Below, piece after piece: positions 55,381 to 64,000 of a stretch of 64,000 nt of DNA. Below the pieces are notes generated by a model. The model did no database searches, was not told where the DNA came from, and worked only from the letters and a program-made list of their open reading frames with translations. The DNA is from Marinitoga piezophila KA3 (GTDB lineage: Bacteria; Thermotogota; Thermotogae; Petrotogales; Petrotogaceae): assembly GCF_000255135.1 (NCBI RefSeq), contig NC_016751.1:1178001-1242000 (forward strand), in the 5' to 3' direction. Numbering within the stretch: the first letter of the stretch is position 1; each line of letters begins with the position of its first letter. A program made the position numbers and the translations under genes.

Positions 55381-56790
55381 TTAATTAGCTTCTATTGTGA
55401 ATTTGGTTCCTTCTGGTGTGTCTTTTAGTGTAATACCAATGTTTTTAAGTGAATCTCTGATATAATCGCTGAGCTGGAAGTTTTTTTCTTTTCTGAGCAT
55501 GTTTCTTACGTCTATTAAGACGTTTATTAATTCTTCTGCTTTTGCTGATTTTTCTTCTTTTGTTGGAAGTTCAAAGATTCCAAGCACTGGACCAAATTCG
55601 TTTCTGATTAGATGATAGTTTTCAAGGATTTTTTGTTCGTTATTTTCAGTTAATGCTTTGTTGAGTTCATTGGTTAATTCAAAGATTAATGCTATTGCTT
55701 TTGGTGTGTTGAAATCTGTTGAAAGATAATCAATGAATTCATTTATTTTTTCTTTCATGTATTCTGATTTTGGAATATATGGAACATTGCCTTCGTATTT
55801 TTCTTCTACTGCTTTTAATGCTTCATTTACTCTCTTTGTTGATTTTTTCTGGGCGTTTAATCCTTCTTCTGTGAAGTCTAATGGTGTTCTGTAATGTTTT
55901 GAGAGTATAAATGTTTTTATGGTATCTGGATCATATGCTTTTACAAGTTCTCTTACTAACCAGATGTTTCCAATGGACTTTGACATTTTTTCGCCTGAGA
56001 ATTTTATCATTCCATTGTGCATCCAGTATTTGGCGAATGTTTTTCCGTGTCTTGCTTCTGATTGTGCTTTTTCATTTTCGTGATGTGGGAAGATTAAATC
56101 GTTTCCACCCGCATGAATGTCAAATGATTCTCCAAGAAGACAGTTTGACATTACTGAACATTCAATGTGCCATCCTGGTCTTCCTTTTCCCCATGGGCTT
56201 TCCCAATATGGTTCTCCTTCTTTTGCTTTTTTCCAGAGAGTGAAGTCCAGAGGGTTTTGTTTTTTATCTGAAATTTCTATTCTTGATCCTGCGATCATGT
56301 CTTCCGGGTTTCTGTGTGAGAGTTCGCCGTATTTTTCAAATTTTGATACATTGAAATATACGTCTCCGTCTGATTCATATGCAAAGCCTTTGTCTATTAA
56401 ATCTTGAATGAATTCTATTATTTCATCAACGTAATTTGATGTTTTTGGATGGAAGTTTGCTGCTCTGATTCTGAGATTGTATGAATCTTTCCAGTATTCT
56501 ACTATATATCTTTCTGCTATTTCTTTAAAAGGAACTCCTTCTTCATTTGCTTTATTTATTATTTTGTCGTCTATGTCTGTGAAGTTTTGTACCATTGTTA
56601 CTTTGTATCCTATATATTCAAGAAATCTTCTGAATGCATCGAACACAATCATTGGTCTTGCGTTACCAATATGGATAAGATTGTATATTGTTGGACCACA
56701 GACATACATTCTTACATGATTTTTTTCTATAGGTTCAAAATCAACTAATTCGCCTTTTAATGTGTCAAAGATTTTTATTTTTTTTACCAT
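55381..56790 (-). CDS. cysS: cysteinyl-tRNA synthetase
   Basis: The 469-residue class I synthetase charges tRNA-Cys. It has the [16 protein letters not shown] signature with zinc ligand Cys31 and the HIGN motif at residues 40-43, the second zinc cluster ([11 protein letters not shown], then HHENE), and KMSKS at about 266-270. Length is normal. Its start overlaps the gltX stop by seven bases, so the two synthetases are translated as an operon, as in many bacteria. Confidence 0.97.
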   Translation of the reverse strand: MVKKIKIFDTLKGELVDFEPIEKNHVRMYVCGPTIYNLIHIGNARPMIVFDAFRRFLEYIGYKVTMVQNFTDIDDKIINKANEEGVPFKEIAERYIVEYWKDSYNLRIRAANFHPKTSNYVDEIIEFIQDLIDKGFAYESDGDVYFNVSKFEKYGELSHRNPEDMIAGSRIEISDKKQNPLDFTLWKKAKEGEPYWESPWGKGRPGWHIECSVMSNCLLGESFDIHAGGNDLIFPHHENEKAQSEARHGKTFAKYWMHNGMIKFSGEKMSKSIGNIWLVRELVKAYDPDTIKTFILSKHYRTPLDFTEEGLNAQKKSTKRVNEALKAVEEKYEGNVPYIPKSEYMKEKINEFIDYLSTDFNTPKAIALIFELTNELNKALTENNEQKILENYHLIRNEFGPVLGIFELPTKEEKSAKAEELINVLIDVRNMLRKEKNFQLSDYIRDSLKNIGITLKDTPEGTKFTIEAN

Positions 56791-58244
56791 TGTGCCACCA
56801 CTCTTTCCAATCTTTGAAGGACTCTTGTTCTTCCAATTAAGTGTATTGTTTTTACAAGGTCTGGTCCTTCAAAGGAGTTTGTGAGTATTTTTCTTAATGA
56901 CATGTAGAATGGTTTTTTTGCTGGTTTTGCTTCTTTCATTGCTTCTTTTATGTTTTTGAGTATTGTTTCAACTTTCCAGTCTGGATCGTTGAGTATTTTT
57001 TCGTGTATTATTTTTATTGTTTCTTTTACGCCTTTTGCTTCTAAGAATTCTTTGAGTTCTTCATCTGCTTCGTCGAGCTCAAATTCTTTGAGGAAGATTT
57101 CGAGTTTTTCTGGAACCTGTGATAAGTCGTCAACTGATTCTCTTACTATATCTACTGCTTCTGTTACCCATTTCTTGTTGTTTTCAAATTGTTCTTCTGT
57201 AAGCAATCCTGCTTCGAGGATAAATGGTTTTGAGAGTTTTACTATTCTGTCGAGGTTTGCTTCTCTGATGTAAACGCCATTCATCCATTTTAGTTTTTCG
57301 TTGTCGAATATCGCAGGGCTTGAATTTACTCTATTTAAGTCAAATGTTTCTATCATTTCTTTTAATGGGATTATTTCTTTTCCGTCTGGATGTGACCAGC
57401 CAAGTAATGCAAGGTAGTTTACCAATGCTTCTGGTAAGTAACCTTTGTTTCTGAATTCTTCTACTGATGTTGCACCATGTCTTTTTGAGAGTTTTTTGCC
57501 GTCTGGTCCAAGTATCATTGATACGTGGGCAAATTGTGGCATTGGTGCGTTGAATGCTTCGTATAATGCTACCTGTCTTAATGTGTTTGAGAGGTGGTCG
57601 TCTCCTCTGATCACGTGTGTGATTTCCATTGTAATATCATCCACTACAACTGCGAAGTTGTATGTTGGTAAACCGTTGCTTCTCATGATGATGAAGTCGC
57701 CAATTGCGCCTTCGCCAAAGGTTACTGGCCCTTTGATTAAGTCGTTTATTGAGAATGGTTTTCTTGGCATTTTGAAGAATACTACAGGTTTTAATCCTTT
57801 TTCTTCGAATTCTTTTTTTCTTTCTTCTGTGTTGTATGGTTCTAAGAGTTCGTATGAGTAGTGAGGTGGTTTTCCTTCTTTTGCAAGTTTTTCTTTGATT
57901 TCTTCCATTTCTTCTGGGTATACGTAAGAGTAATATGCTTTGCCTTCGTTGATTAATTGTTCTGCCATTTGTTTGTAGATATGTGTTCTTTCGCTTTGTC
58001 TGTAAGGTCCGTATTCACCTTTTACGTCTGGGCCTTCATCCCAGTCTAATCCTAACCATGTTAATGCTTCGATGAGCTGATTTTCTGATTCTTTTGTGGA
58101 ACGTTCCACGTCTGTATCTTCTATTCTTAATACGAATACACCATTGTGTTTTTTGGCGTATAGGTAGTTGTATAATGCTGTTCTTGCTCCACCTACGTGG
58201 AGGAAGCCTGTGGGGCTTGGGGCGAATCTTACTCTAACACTCAT
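56784..58244 (-). CDS. gltX: glutamyl-tRNA synthetase
   Basis: The 486-residue class I synthetase has the HIGH-type motif [18 protein letters not shown] (residues 8-25) and the KLSKRHG motif (about 250-256). The start at 58244 is firm: AAGGAGGT lies eight bases upstream and [11 protein letters not shown] is the standard beginning, although the frame is open for 56 further codons upstream. Ends inside cysS. A 22-bp perfect inverted repeat lies 35 bases upstream. Confidence 0.97.
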   Translation of the reverse strand: MSVRVRFAPSPTGFLHVGGARTALYNYLYAKKHNGVFVLRIEDTDVERSTKESENQLIEALTWLGLDWDEGPDVKGEYGPYRQSERTHIYKQMAEQLINEGKAYYSYVYPEEMEEIKEKLAKEGKPPHYSYELLEPYNTEERKKEFEEKGLKPVVFFKMPRKPFSINDLIKGPVTFGEGAIGDFIIMRSNGLPTYNFAVVVDDITMEITHVIRGDDHLSNTLRQVALYEAFNAPMPQFAHVSMILGPDGKKLSKRHGATSVEEFRNKGYLPEALVNYLALLGWSHPDGKEIIPLKEMIETFDLNRVNSSPAIFDNEKLKWMNGVYIREANLDRIVKLSKPFILEAGLLTEEQFENNKKWVTEAVDIVRESVDDLSQVPEKLEIFLKEFELDEADEELKEFLEAKGVKETIKIIHEKILNDPDWKVETILKNIKEAMKEAKPAKKPFYMSLRKILTNSFEGPDLVKTIHLIGRTRVLQRLERVVAQW

Positions 58245-58278
58245 TGTAGTTACCTCCTTATTGTTGTTTGTTATTGTT

Positions 58279-58329
58279 TTATCACTCAGCAGAGGAATAT
58301 TCTGAAGATATTCCTCTGCTGAGTGATAA
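58279..58329. promoter_or_regulatory. 22-bp perfect inverted repeat upstream of gltX
   Basis: TTATCACTCAGCAGAGGAAT with the next two bases (58279-58300) pairs perfectly with 58308-58329 across a seven-base TCTGAAG loop. No run of T follows on either strand, so it is not a simple terminator. If transcribed it makes a very stable hairpin in the gltX leader, a possible RNase III or regulatory site. Confidence 0.6.
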
Positions 58330-58416
58330 GTGGTGGTTGTAGATTCACGTCTATGTTCGTCCTTTTGTGTTGTTGATTGAAAAAATAAAAGTTTTTGCTT
58401 CGTAAAAAACACTCCT

Positions 58417-58589
58417 AAAAAGGTTCATTCAGGCGGGTGAAATTTCTTATTCCTCACTCCAATATTGCTTGCCGCCGCCGCTCAGACATCGCCTCCTGCG
58501 CTGCTTCGCTAAAAATCACATCCATGTGATTTTTACGGCTCACGCAATATCTCCGTTCGGGAAATTTCAAGCCTTCATTCACCTTTTTA
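58417..58589. repeat. nested palindromic GC-rich intergenic element
   Basis: Three nested inverted pairs are visible: outer arms AAAAAGGTTCATTCAGGCGG (58417 on) against CCTTCATTCACCTTTTTA (to 58589, imperfect), middle AATATTGC / GCAATAT (58472 and 58544), and inner AAAAATCACAT-CC-ATGTGATTTTT (58511-58534, 11-bp perfect). The segment CCGCCGCCGCTCAGAC is far richer in GC than the region. The following bases to 58735 have no gene. Confidence 0.7.
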
Positions 58590-58735
58590 CTCGTGTTTTT
58601 TATTCTTAATTTCAAATCTTATTTTTTCAATCGTTTGTAACTTTACCTTGGGCACTCTGCGAGCCTTCACTCGCTTTTATTTTTTCCAACTATCCTGTAA
58701 TCCCTGCTGCGGGAAATTCTTAGTTTTCGCTCATA

Positions 58736-59020
58736 TTATTTTTCTACTTTCTTTCTGTTTAATATTTCCACTGTTTCTTCGTAATTAATTCCAAATATGT
58801 TTTCTGTTATGTATTCTATTGTTTCTATGTTGAGACTATCTATGTTATCTATATATGGCGTTATTTTTTTTCCGAATTTTTTTAGTAATTGCTTTTTCAA
58901 TACTTTTTTTTCTCCTTCGTATAACCCTTCTTGTAATCCTTTTTCTAATCCTTCGTGCAACCCTTTTTCGTAATTTTCTCTCATGTTTTCATCTAAGGCT
59001 TTTGCAAATCTTTCAAACAT
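58736..59020 (-). CDS. C-terminal fragment of an Rpn/PD-(D/E)XK transposase-like protein
   Basis: The 94-residue protein has a repetitive segment KGLHEGLEKGLQEGLYEGEK followed by KKQLLKKFGKKITPYIDNID, typical of the end of Rpn-family (recombination-promoting nuclease, PF12784-like) proteins; the nuclease domain itself is missing. A GAGGTG site six bases before ATG 59020 suggests it is translated as is, so it may be a small stand-alone protein or an internal-start remnant. It follows the receiver-phosphatase gene by 15 bases. Confidence 0.65.
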   Translation of the reverse strand: MFERFAKALDENMRENYEKGLHEGLEKGLQEGLYEGEKKVLKKQLLKKFGKKITPYIDNIDSLNIETIEYITENIFGINYEETVEILNRKKVEK

Positions 59021-59035
59021 TAGGCGCACCTCTTT

Positions 59036-60190
59036 TCAGCTGGATTGTTTCCAGGATAGTATTAGAAATGTGATGTCGTCTGGGGGGCGGGGGGGGTTGA
59101 GGTTGGTTTTTATTGCGTTTTCTATTTCCGGTATTATTTGTTCCGGTGTTTTTAGGTTCTGGGTTATTATTTTGTATAGTTTTTCTGTTGCGAATTTTTC
59201 GCTGAATTCCACCAGCCCGTCTGTGTATAATGCTATTTTTGTGTCTGGAGTGATTTTTTGTTCTTTTAATGTTATCTGTTCTGACGATGTAACCAGTCCA
59301 ATTCCCAATGGGAAGTTGGTGAATTCGTCTGTTGTTATTTCATTGTTTGTTATAAATATTATTTCTCTATGTGCAAAGTTGGCATATTGGATTTTTTCTT
59401 TTGATAATATTGCAAATATGCCCGTGAAATACATATCGTCACCAAAGTAATTTGTTACTGATTTTTCTAAGGCTAATATTACTTTTTTTAGATTTTTTTC
59501 TTTTTTTTCTACTACTATTTTTTCAAGTTCTTCTTTTACTATTATTGATAGTAATGATGAGGTTAGTCCGTGGCCTGAGATGTCGTATATATATACGAAG
59601 TTTTCATTATCTGATAATGGGATTATTCCCGCCATGTCACCTGAGGTGCTATGGGATGGGATATATAGATAATCGAATTTTATGTTTTTGTATTGTGCAG
59701 GTGTTGGTAATAATCGTTTTTGTAGATTTCTTGCCAGGTTCAGGTCTTTTTCGTGAATTTCAAAGGTTCTTTGCAATTCTAATTGCAGATGATATAGTTC
59801 TATGTGTCTTTTTATTTTCATTAGTAATTCATATGGTTGAACAGGTTTTTCCAGATAATCTGATGCCCCCATTTGAAATGCTTTTTCTTTTTGTTCTGGA
59901 TCCTGTATTGCTGTGTGAAATATTATTGGGATTTTTTCAAGTCCTTTTAAAGCTTTAAATGCTTTACATATTTCAAGCCCTGACATTCCCTTTAATTTTT
60001 GTTCTAAAATAACAACATCTGGCTCATGTAACTGAGCCATTTTTATTCCTTCGATACCAGTTGAAGCTTTGTATATTTTAAACGGTTCATCGAATTTTAA
60101 TTTTTTTATTATGTTTCTTTTTTCTGTGAATATTTGTTTTAAGAAATATACATGATCCTGATTGTCATCGATTATCAGAATTTTGATCAT
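59036..60190 (-). CDS. receiver-domain SpoIIE-type phosphatase (RsbU-like)
   Basis: The 384-residue protein has an N-terminal response-regulator receiver (IKILIIDDNQDH, acidic pair Asp8-Asp9; FHTA; YLEKPVQP with the conserved Lys), a short helical linker, and a PP2C/SpoIIE phosphatase (YIPSHSTSGDMAGIIPLSDN, FVYIYDISGHGLTSSL, IALYTDGLVEFSE). Such proteins dephosphorylate anti-sigma-antagonist proteins. The phospho-acceptor Asp is replaced by Glu63 (DVVILEQKLKGMSG), so the domain may be locked on. It overlaps cdd by 26 bases, so it belongs to the dnaJ-to-cdd operon. No partner is visible. Confidence 0.88.
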   Translation of the reverse strand: MIKILIIDDNQDHVYFLKQIFTEKRNIIKKLKFDEPFKIYKASTGIEGIKMAQLHEPDVVILEQKLKGMSGLEICKAFKALKGLEKIPIIFHTAIQDPEQKEKAFQMGASDYLEKPVQPYELLMKIKRHIELYHLQLELQRTFEIHEKDLNLARNLQKRLLPTPAQYKNIKFDYLYIPSHSTSGDMAGIIPLSDNENFVYIYDISGHGLTSSLLSIIVKEELEKIVVEKKEKNLKKVILALEKSVTNYFGDDMYFTGIFAILSKEKIQYANFAHREIIFITNNEITTDEFTNFPLGIGLVTSSEQITLKEQKITPDTKIALYTDGLVEFSEKFATEKLYKIITQNLKTPEQIIPEIENAIKTNLNPPRPPDDITFLILSWKQSS

Positions 60191-60590
60191 TTAAATCTTT
60201 CCCTGAAAAACCGTATGGAAGTAATTCCTCTACTGTCATTATTTTCAGGTCTTTTTTGAGGTTTGTGAGTATTATGTTTTCAACACCAAATTCCGCAATT
60301 ACCTGTCTGCATGCACCACAAGGGCTAATTGGTTCATCGGTTTCTCCTATTACCACTAATGCTTCAAAGTTTTTTTCGCCTTCTGATACAGCTTTGAATA
60401 TTGCTGTTCTTTCTGCACACATTGAAAGACCATATGACGCATTTTCAATGTTTGTACCGGTATATATTTTTCCGTCTTTTGTGAGCAATGCAGCACCAAC
60501 TTTGAAGTTTGAGTATGGTGAATATGAGTTTTGCATTGCATCTTTTGCTTTTTGGTATAACAGGTCAATCTTCTTTTGGTCTAATTTCAT
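60165..60590 (-). CDS. cdd: cytidine deaminase
   Basis: The 141-residue enzyme deaminates cytidine and deoxycytidine in pyrimidine salvage. Zinc ligands are Cys58 (in MCAERTA, with catalytic Glu60), Cys91 and Cys94 (SPCGACRQ). Other family marks are YSPYSNFKVGAALLT and GTNIENASYGLS. Normal homotetrameric length. It overlaps both neighbours by 26 bases (60165-60190 and 60565-60590), a compact arrangement that suggests coupled translation. Confidence 0.95.
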   Translation of the reverse strand: MKLDQKKIDLLYQKAKDAMQNSYSPYSNFKVGAALLTKDGKIYTGTNIENASYGLSMCAERTAIFKAVSEGEKNFEALVVIGETDEPISPCGACRQVIAEFGVENIILTNLKKDLKIMTVEELLPYGFSGKDLNDQNSDNR

Positions 60591-61899
60591 TAAAATCCTC
60601 CTTAACTGTTATTTTTACTTTGTCTATTTTGTTTTTCGAGACTGAGACTATTTCAAATGTAACTCCATCGAGGGTTAATTTTTCACCTGCTCTTGGGAAT
60701 CTTTCGAATTCTTCGAGTAAAAGCCCGCCTATTGTTTCAAAATCCGTTTCTGGAAGTTCTAAATCGAGCTCCCTTTCTATGTCGTTTATTGGTGTTGTTC
60801 CGTTTACGAGATAATTATTTTTGCCGAGTTTTACTATGTTTATTTCTTCGGAAACAACATCGTATTCATCGAGTATTTCACCTGTTAATTCTTCAAGTAC
60901 GTCTTCGAGGGTTACTATTCCTGCTGTTCCACCGTATTCGTCCACAACCACGGCAAGATGTGTTCTTTTTTCAAGGAATAGTTTCATTACGTCTCTGAGT
61001 TTCATTGTCAATGGAATAAATTCCACTTTATGCATTATGTGTTTTATGTTTAGTTCTAATGTTTCTTCGTTGAGTCCTTCTTTTTCTATGATTTTAAATA
61101 CGTCTTTGGCATAACATACGCCTATTATGTTGTCTATTGAGTCTTTGTAAACGGGAATTCTTGAGTATCCTTCTTCGTTGATTATTGTGATTAAGTCTCT
61201 TATTGATTCTTCTTCTGATATTGCAATTATATCAACTCTTGGTGTCATTATTTCTTTTACAGATATTTCTTTTAGTTCGAGTCCTCTTTTCATTATGAAT
61301 TTTTCGTCTTTTTCTATTACCCCTTCTTCATGCCCTATATCAAGGTAATTTATGAGTTCATCTTCGGTGATGAACGGGGCCTCGCTTATTTTTTCTCCAC
61401 CAAAAAGCCTTATGAAAAAGTTTGAAATGCTTACAAGTAACCATATTATTGGTTTTAATATATATGTGAGAAATGAAATCACAGGAAATACAAAATTAAA
61501 GAATTTTTCGGTGTTTTCTCTGGCGTATACTTTTGGTGTGATTTCACCAAATATGAGTATTGCCAATGTGAGTATTCCTGTTACTATTCCAACAACTTTT
61601 CCGGTGTTTCCTGGAATCATTTCAATTACAAATGCAGTGGTAATGGATGATACGAGTATGTTTACCAGATTGTTCATTACAAGGATTGTGGTGAGCAATT
61701 GGTTTGGATGTTGTAAGAAATGATGTAATTTGTCCCTTGCATGTTCGTCTTCTTCGTTTTCTATCATGTCTTTTACTTTAAGCCTGCTCATAGATGTTAA
61801 TGCTGTTTCTGATGCTGAAAAGAATGCTGACAGAGATAATAATCCCACAATCTCGAGTAACATTATTATGATGCTCTTATAACTGGTAGGGTCGTCCAC
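60565..61899 (-). CDS. CNNM/CorC-type membrane protein with CBS domains
   Basis: The 444-residue protein has four N-terminal membrane helices (DUF21/CNNM, with SASETALTSMSRLKV), a pair of CBS domains (IMTPRVDIIAISEEESIRDL and HKVEFIPLTMKLRDVMKLFL) and the C-terminal CorC/HlyC domain (IGGLLLEEFERFPRAGEKLT). The family exports or regulates Mg2+ and sometimes Co2+. The name 'hemolysin C' used for it is historical. Its start codon ATG follows a GGAGGAAAAAGCAAAGTGG region. Confidence 0.92.
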   Translation of the reverse strand: MDDPTSYKSIIIMLLEIVGLLSLSAFFSASETALTSMSRLKVKDMIENEEDEHARDKLHHFLQHPNQLLTTILVMNNLVNILVSSITTAFVIEMIPGNTGKVVGIVTGILTLAILIFGEITPKVYARENTEKFFNFVFPVISFLTYILKPIIWLLVSISNFFIRLFGGEKISEAPFITEDELINYLDIGHEEGVIEKDEKFIMKRGLELKEISVKEIMTPRVDIIAISEEESIRDLITIINEEGYSRIPVYKDSIDNIIGVCYAKDVFKIIEKEGLNEETLELNIKHIMHKVEFIPLTMKLRDVMKLFLEKRTHLAVVVDEYGGTAGIVTLEDVLEELTGEILDEYDVVSEEINIVKLGKNNYLVNGTTPINDIERELDLELPETDFETIGGLLLEEFERFPRAGEKLTLDGVTFEIVSVSKNKIDKVKITVKEDFNEIRPKED

Positions 61900-61918
61900 T
61901 TTGCTTTTTCCTCCTCTG

Positions 61919-62809
61919 TTATCTTATTTTTTTGAATCCATACCCTAATGCTTCGGAGTTCTGGAGTATGGAAATGAATGCATTGCTGTCTTCTTCTCTG
62001 ATTATTCTTCTGAAATCTCCAATTTCACGACGTGAAAGAACTATCATTAATACGTTTTTGTCCTGATATGTGTATCCGCCTTTTCCCTGAAGTATTGTTA
62101 CTCCACGGTCGAGTTCTTTTAATACTCTTTCTTTTATTTTATCATATTTTTCGCTGATTACAAATACTGTTCTGGTTGATTCGAAACCTTCTACCACTGT
62201 GTCTATCATTTTTGAGGTTACAAAGATGGTGATTATACCATACATTGGAACCAATGGGTTTATTAAAAATGCTGAAGCGGTAACCATTGTATCCACTATT
62301 AATAGCCCTTTTCCTGTTGATATATGGAAGTATTTGTTTATTATTAATGCAAGTATATCTGTTCCTCCTGTTGATGCGTTTCGCCAGATTACAAGCCCCA
62401 ATCCTATTCCTGATAGGACCCCACCGTATATTGCACTCAATAGGTATGGATCTATTGCCATTTGTGAATTGAGCATTATTTCTTTCATCATTGAGTCTAA
62501 ATGCAATGCCTGTTCAAAGAAGTCTATTTGAAACGATAATAGTGTTGCTGCATATATGCTTTTGAAACCAAAGCCAATTCCAAGTAGCCAGAATCCAAGC
62601 GCAAAGAGGAATATGTTGTAAATGAACATTTGAAGACCGAGCCACCAGCCAAATAGGTTTTTGAGAACAATGGCAAGACCGCTAACTCCACCAGCAACTA
62701 TTGCAAATGGGTCAAGGAATAATACTATTCCCAATGCTGTTAATGTTGTTCCTGCTGTGATGATGATGTAATTCACTGTTTCTTTTTTGATGTCGATTTT
62801 TGTTTTCAA
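61919..62809 (-). CDS. YitT family membrane protein (DUF161/DUF2179)
   Basis: The 296-residue protein has five or six hydrophobic helices (IIITAGTTLTALGIVLFL at the start, IYGGVLSGIGLGLVIWRNAS and GGTDILALIINKYF in the middle) and a C-terminal DUF2179 domain (LDRGVTILQGKGGYTYQDKN, VLMIVLSRREIGDFRRIIRE). The substrate of the family is not established. It lies two bases after dnaJ and 20 before the CNNM gene. Confidence 0.92.
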   Translation of the reverse strand: MKTKIDIKKETVNYIIITAGTTLTALGIVLFLDPFAIVAGGVSGLAIVLKNLFGWWLGLQMFIYNIFLFALGFWLLGIGFGFKSIYAATLLSFQIDFFEQALHLDSMMKEIMLNSQMAIDPYLLSAIYGGVLSGIGLGLVIWRNASTGGTDILALIINKYFHISTGKGLLIVDTMVTASAFLINPLVPMYGIITIFVTSKMIDTVVEGFESTRTVFVISEKYDKIKERVLKELDRGVTILQGKGGYTYQDKNVLMIVLSRREIGDFRRIIREEDSNAFISILQNSEALGYGFKKIR

Positions 62810-62811
62810 CC

Positions 62812-63945
62812 CTATACCTCCAATCCCTTAAGTTTTGCTATTTGTTTTAGCAATCTTTTTTCTCTGAGTCCAGGTTTTTTTAATTCTACGTCTATTTTAA
62901 CATATAGGTCGCCATATTTTCCAGTTCTGAAATCTGGAAGTCCGTGACCTTTTAAGACGATTATTGTGCCTGGGTTTGTTCCTTCTGGGATTTTCAGGGT
63001 TGTACTACCGTTTAAGAGTTCGAGGTTTATTGTTGTACCGAGTAATGCCTGGATATAATCGATTTTTACTGTTGTTTCAAGATGATTACCTTTTCGTTTA
63101 AAATTAGGGTGTGGTCTTACATTTACTTTTATGATTAAGTCTCCTGCTGGACCGCCATTTTTACCGTCGTTACCTTTTCCAGGAATTTTAAATGTGTAGC
63201 CATCTTCAACGCCAGCTGGAATTGTGATTTCAATGCTTTCTCTTTTTAGTTGTTTTCCTGAGCCATGACAAACATCACATCTTTCGTTTATTATCCTTCC
63301 TTCGCCATTACATGTTGGACATGGATATGTTCTTACGAATACACCAAAGAATGTTCTTTCTTCTTCCTGAACTTTTCCTGTTCCGTTACAACGAGGACAT
63401 GTTGTGAAGCTGGTTCCATTTTTTGCTCCTGTTCCGTTACAAGCATAACAGGTTACATATCTATCGTATTCTATTCGCTTTTTTACGTCTTTTAATATGT
63501 CTTTGAGGTCAACTGTTATTGCAAAATATTTGTCTTCTCCTTTTACAGGAGGTCTTGATGTTCTGGTTTTTTTTCTTGATGTTGTTCCGCCGCCCATGAA
63601 CATGTCAAAGATGTCGGAGAATGTTCCACCAAAGTCTCCTATGTTGCCAAAGAGGTCTTCAAATAAATCTTCGAAACCTCCACCTGCTCTCTGGCCACCG
63701 TTTGGTGGCATTCCTCCTTCGGGGACGAAACCAAATTTATCATAAAGTGCTTTTTTCTGTGGATCGCTAAGCACTTCATATGCTTCCTGGATTTCTTTAA
63801 ATTTTTCTTCTGCGTATTGTTTGTTTTCCTGATGTCTATCTGGATGCCATTGTTTTACTAATTTTCTATATGCTTTTTTTATTTCTTCTGGTGTTGCGTT
63901 TTTGCTGACACCTAGTATGCCGTAATAGTCTTTTTTCTGGTTCAT
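62812..63945 (-). CDS. dnaJ: chaperone DnaJ
   Basis: The 377-residue co-chaperone stimulates the ATPase of DnaK and binds unfolded protein. It has the J domain with HPD at residues 34-36, a Gly/Phe-rich linker (about 75-120), four zinc-finger repeats ([32 protein letters not shown]) and C-terminal beta domains. GGAGGTGAATAAAC gives a good ribosome site. It follows a gene with an acidic C-terminus, probably grpE. The TTTT-rich strand hides no other gene. Confidence 0.97.
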   Translation of the reverse strand: MNQKKDYYGILGVSKNATPEEIKKAYRKLVKQWHPDRHQENKQYAEEKFKEIQEAYEVLSDPQKKALYDKFGFVPEGGMPPNGGQRAGGGFEDLFEDLFGNIGDFGGTFSDIFDMFMGGGTTSRKKTRTSRPPVKGEDKYFAITVDLKDILKDVKKRIEYDRYVTCYACNGTGAKNGTSFTTCPRCNGTGKVQEEERTFFGVFVRTYPCPTCNGEGRIINERCDVCHGSGKQLKRESIEITIPAGVEDGYTFKIPGKGNDGKNGGPAGDLIIKVNVRPHPNFKRKGNHLETTVKIDYIQALLGTTINLELLNGSTTLKIPEGTNPGTIIVLKGHGLPDFRTGKYGDLYVKIDVELKKPGLREKRLLKQIAKLKGLEV

Positions 63946-63947
63946 GT

Positions 63948-64000
63948 TTATTCACCTCCATTTGTTTCTTCGTTTTCTGTTTTGTCTTCCTGTTTTGTTT
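63948..64000 (-). CDS. 3' end of the gene upstream of dnaJ, probably grpE
   Basis: The only frame with a stop at 63948-63950 next to dnaJ reads [16 protein letters not shown]-stop, an acidic tail. grpE commonly precedes dnaJ in heat-shock operons and often ends in such a tail; 17 codons are too few to be sure. The stop lies two bases before the dnaJ start, consistent with an operon. Confidence 0.45.
   Translation of the reverse strand, partial: TKQEDKTENEETNGGE

Noticed and set aside
58100-58125. TGGAACGTTCCA palindrome
   Set aside because: Lies within gltX coding sequence and encodes conserved residues; likely chance.
58245-58412. A 56-codon N-terminal extension of GltX
   Set aside because: The ideal ribosome site and conserved GltX opening are at 58244, and the extension runs through the perfect inverted repeat.
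58245-58420. T-box riboswitch upstream of the gltX-cysS operon
   Set aside because: No T-box consensus, specifier loop or antiterminator/terminator pair with a U tract was found; only the simple 22-bp hairpin.

Overview
The window looks like chromosomal DNA from an AT-rich thermophilic bacterium of the phylum Thermotogota, most likely a Marinitoga relative. This is inferred from gene types and composition, not proven: low GC, A/T-rich codons, frequent GGAGGT ribosome sites, an Smc/GH31/CoA-disulfide-reductase core, and many AAA/PD-(D/E)XK ('DUF1703') proteins. No rRNA, tRNA or CRISPR array was recognised.

Layout. (1) 0-14 kb is mostly housekeeping: ridA, a wHTH-like unknown, an RluA pseudouridine synthase, a DUF5693-like membrane protein, an RMD1/YagE protein, a GH31 alpha-glucosidase, a small antitoxin/GNAT toxin pair, smc, an MFS transporter and a CoA-disulfide-reductase/NADH-oxidase flavoprotein. 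(2) 14-32 kb is an accessory, defence-type island, all on the minus strand. It holds two mosaic AAA/PD-(D/E)XK paralogues, a Panacea/SocA-like protein, an AAA15-RloB pair, a membrane protein, an unrecognised two-gene operon (one product with a nuclease-like PD...ExK core), a McrB-like/DUF2357 McrC-like restriction pair, and three small unknowns. From 18.9 kb on, the modules are separated by five same-orientation copies of a dispersed repeat (0.15-0.3 kb as preserved, about 0.37 kb composite), each lying just 3' of a module. The AAA15-RloB pair lies between 41-bp direct repeats. (3) 32.5-55 kb is a surface-polysaccharide locus, also minus strand: flippase, several glycosyltransferases, pyruvyl transferase, radical SAM/SPASM protein, two polymerase-like proteins, GDP-fucose synthesis genes (fcl, gmd), an acyltransferase and the initiating sugar-phosphate transferase. 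fcl is present three times (one truncated), gmd twice (one frameshifted), and a 1.3-kb glycosyltransferase segment twice. IS3-type remnants and a decayed glycosyltransferase lie between them. (4) 55-64 kb returns to housekeeping: cysS, gltX, a nested-palindrome GC-rich element, an Rpn-type C-terminal fragment, a receiver-SpoIIE phosphatase, cdd, a CBS/CorC membrane protein, yitT, dnaJ, and the 3' end of a gene that is probably grpE.

How the genes work together. The capsule genes would make a fucose-containing repeat unit: the initiating transferase loads undecaprenyl phosphate, glycosyltransferases extend it, the flippase exports it and the Wzy-type proteins polymerise it. Recombination between the repeated fcl-gmd blocks probably reshuffles transferases. 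The defence island looks like cassettes exchanged through repeats. A recurring theme is single-base indels in A/T homopolymers that break otherwise intact genes; they are either sequence errors, recent decay, or slippage-controlled expression.
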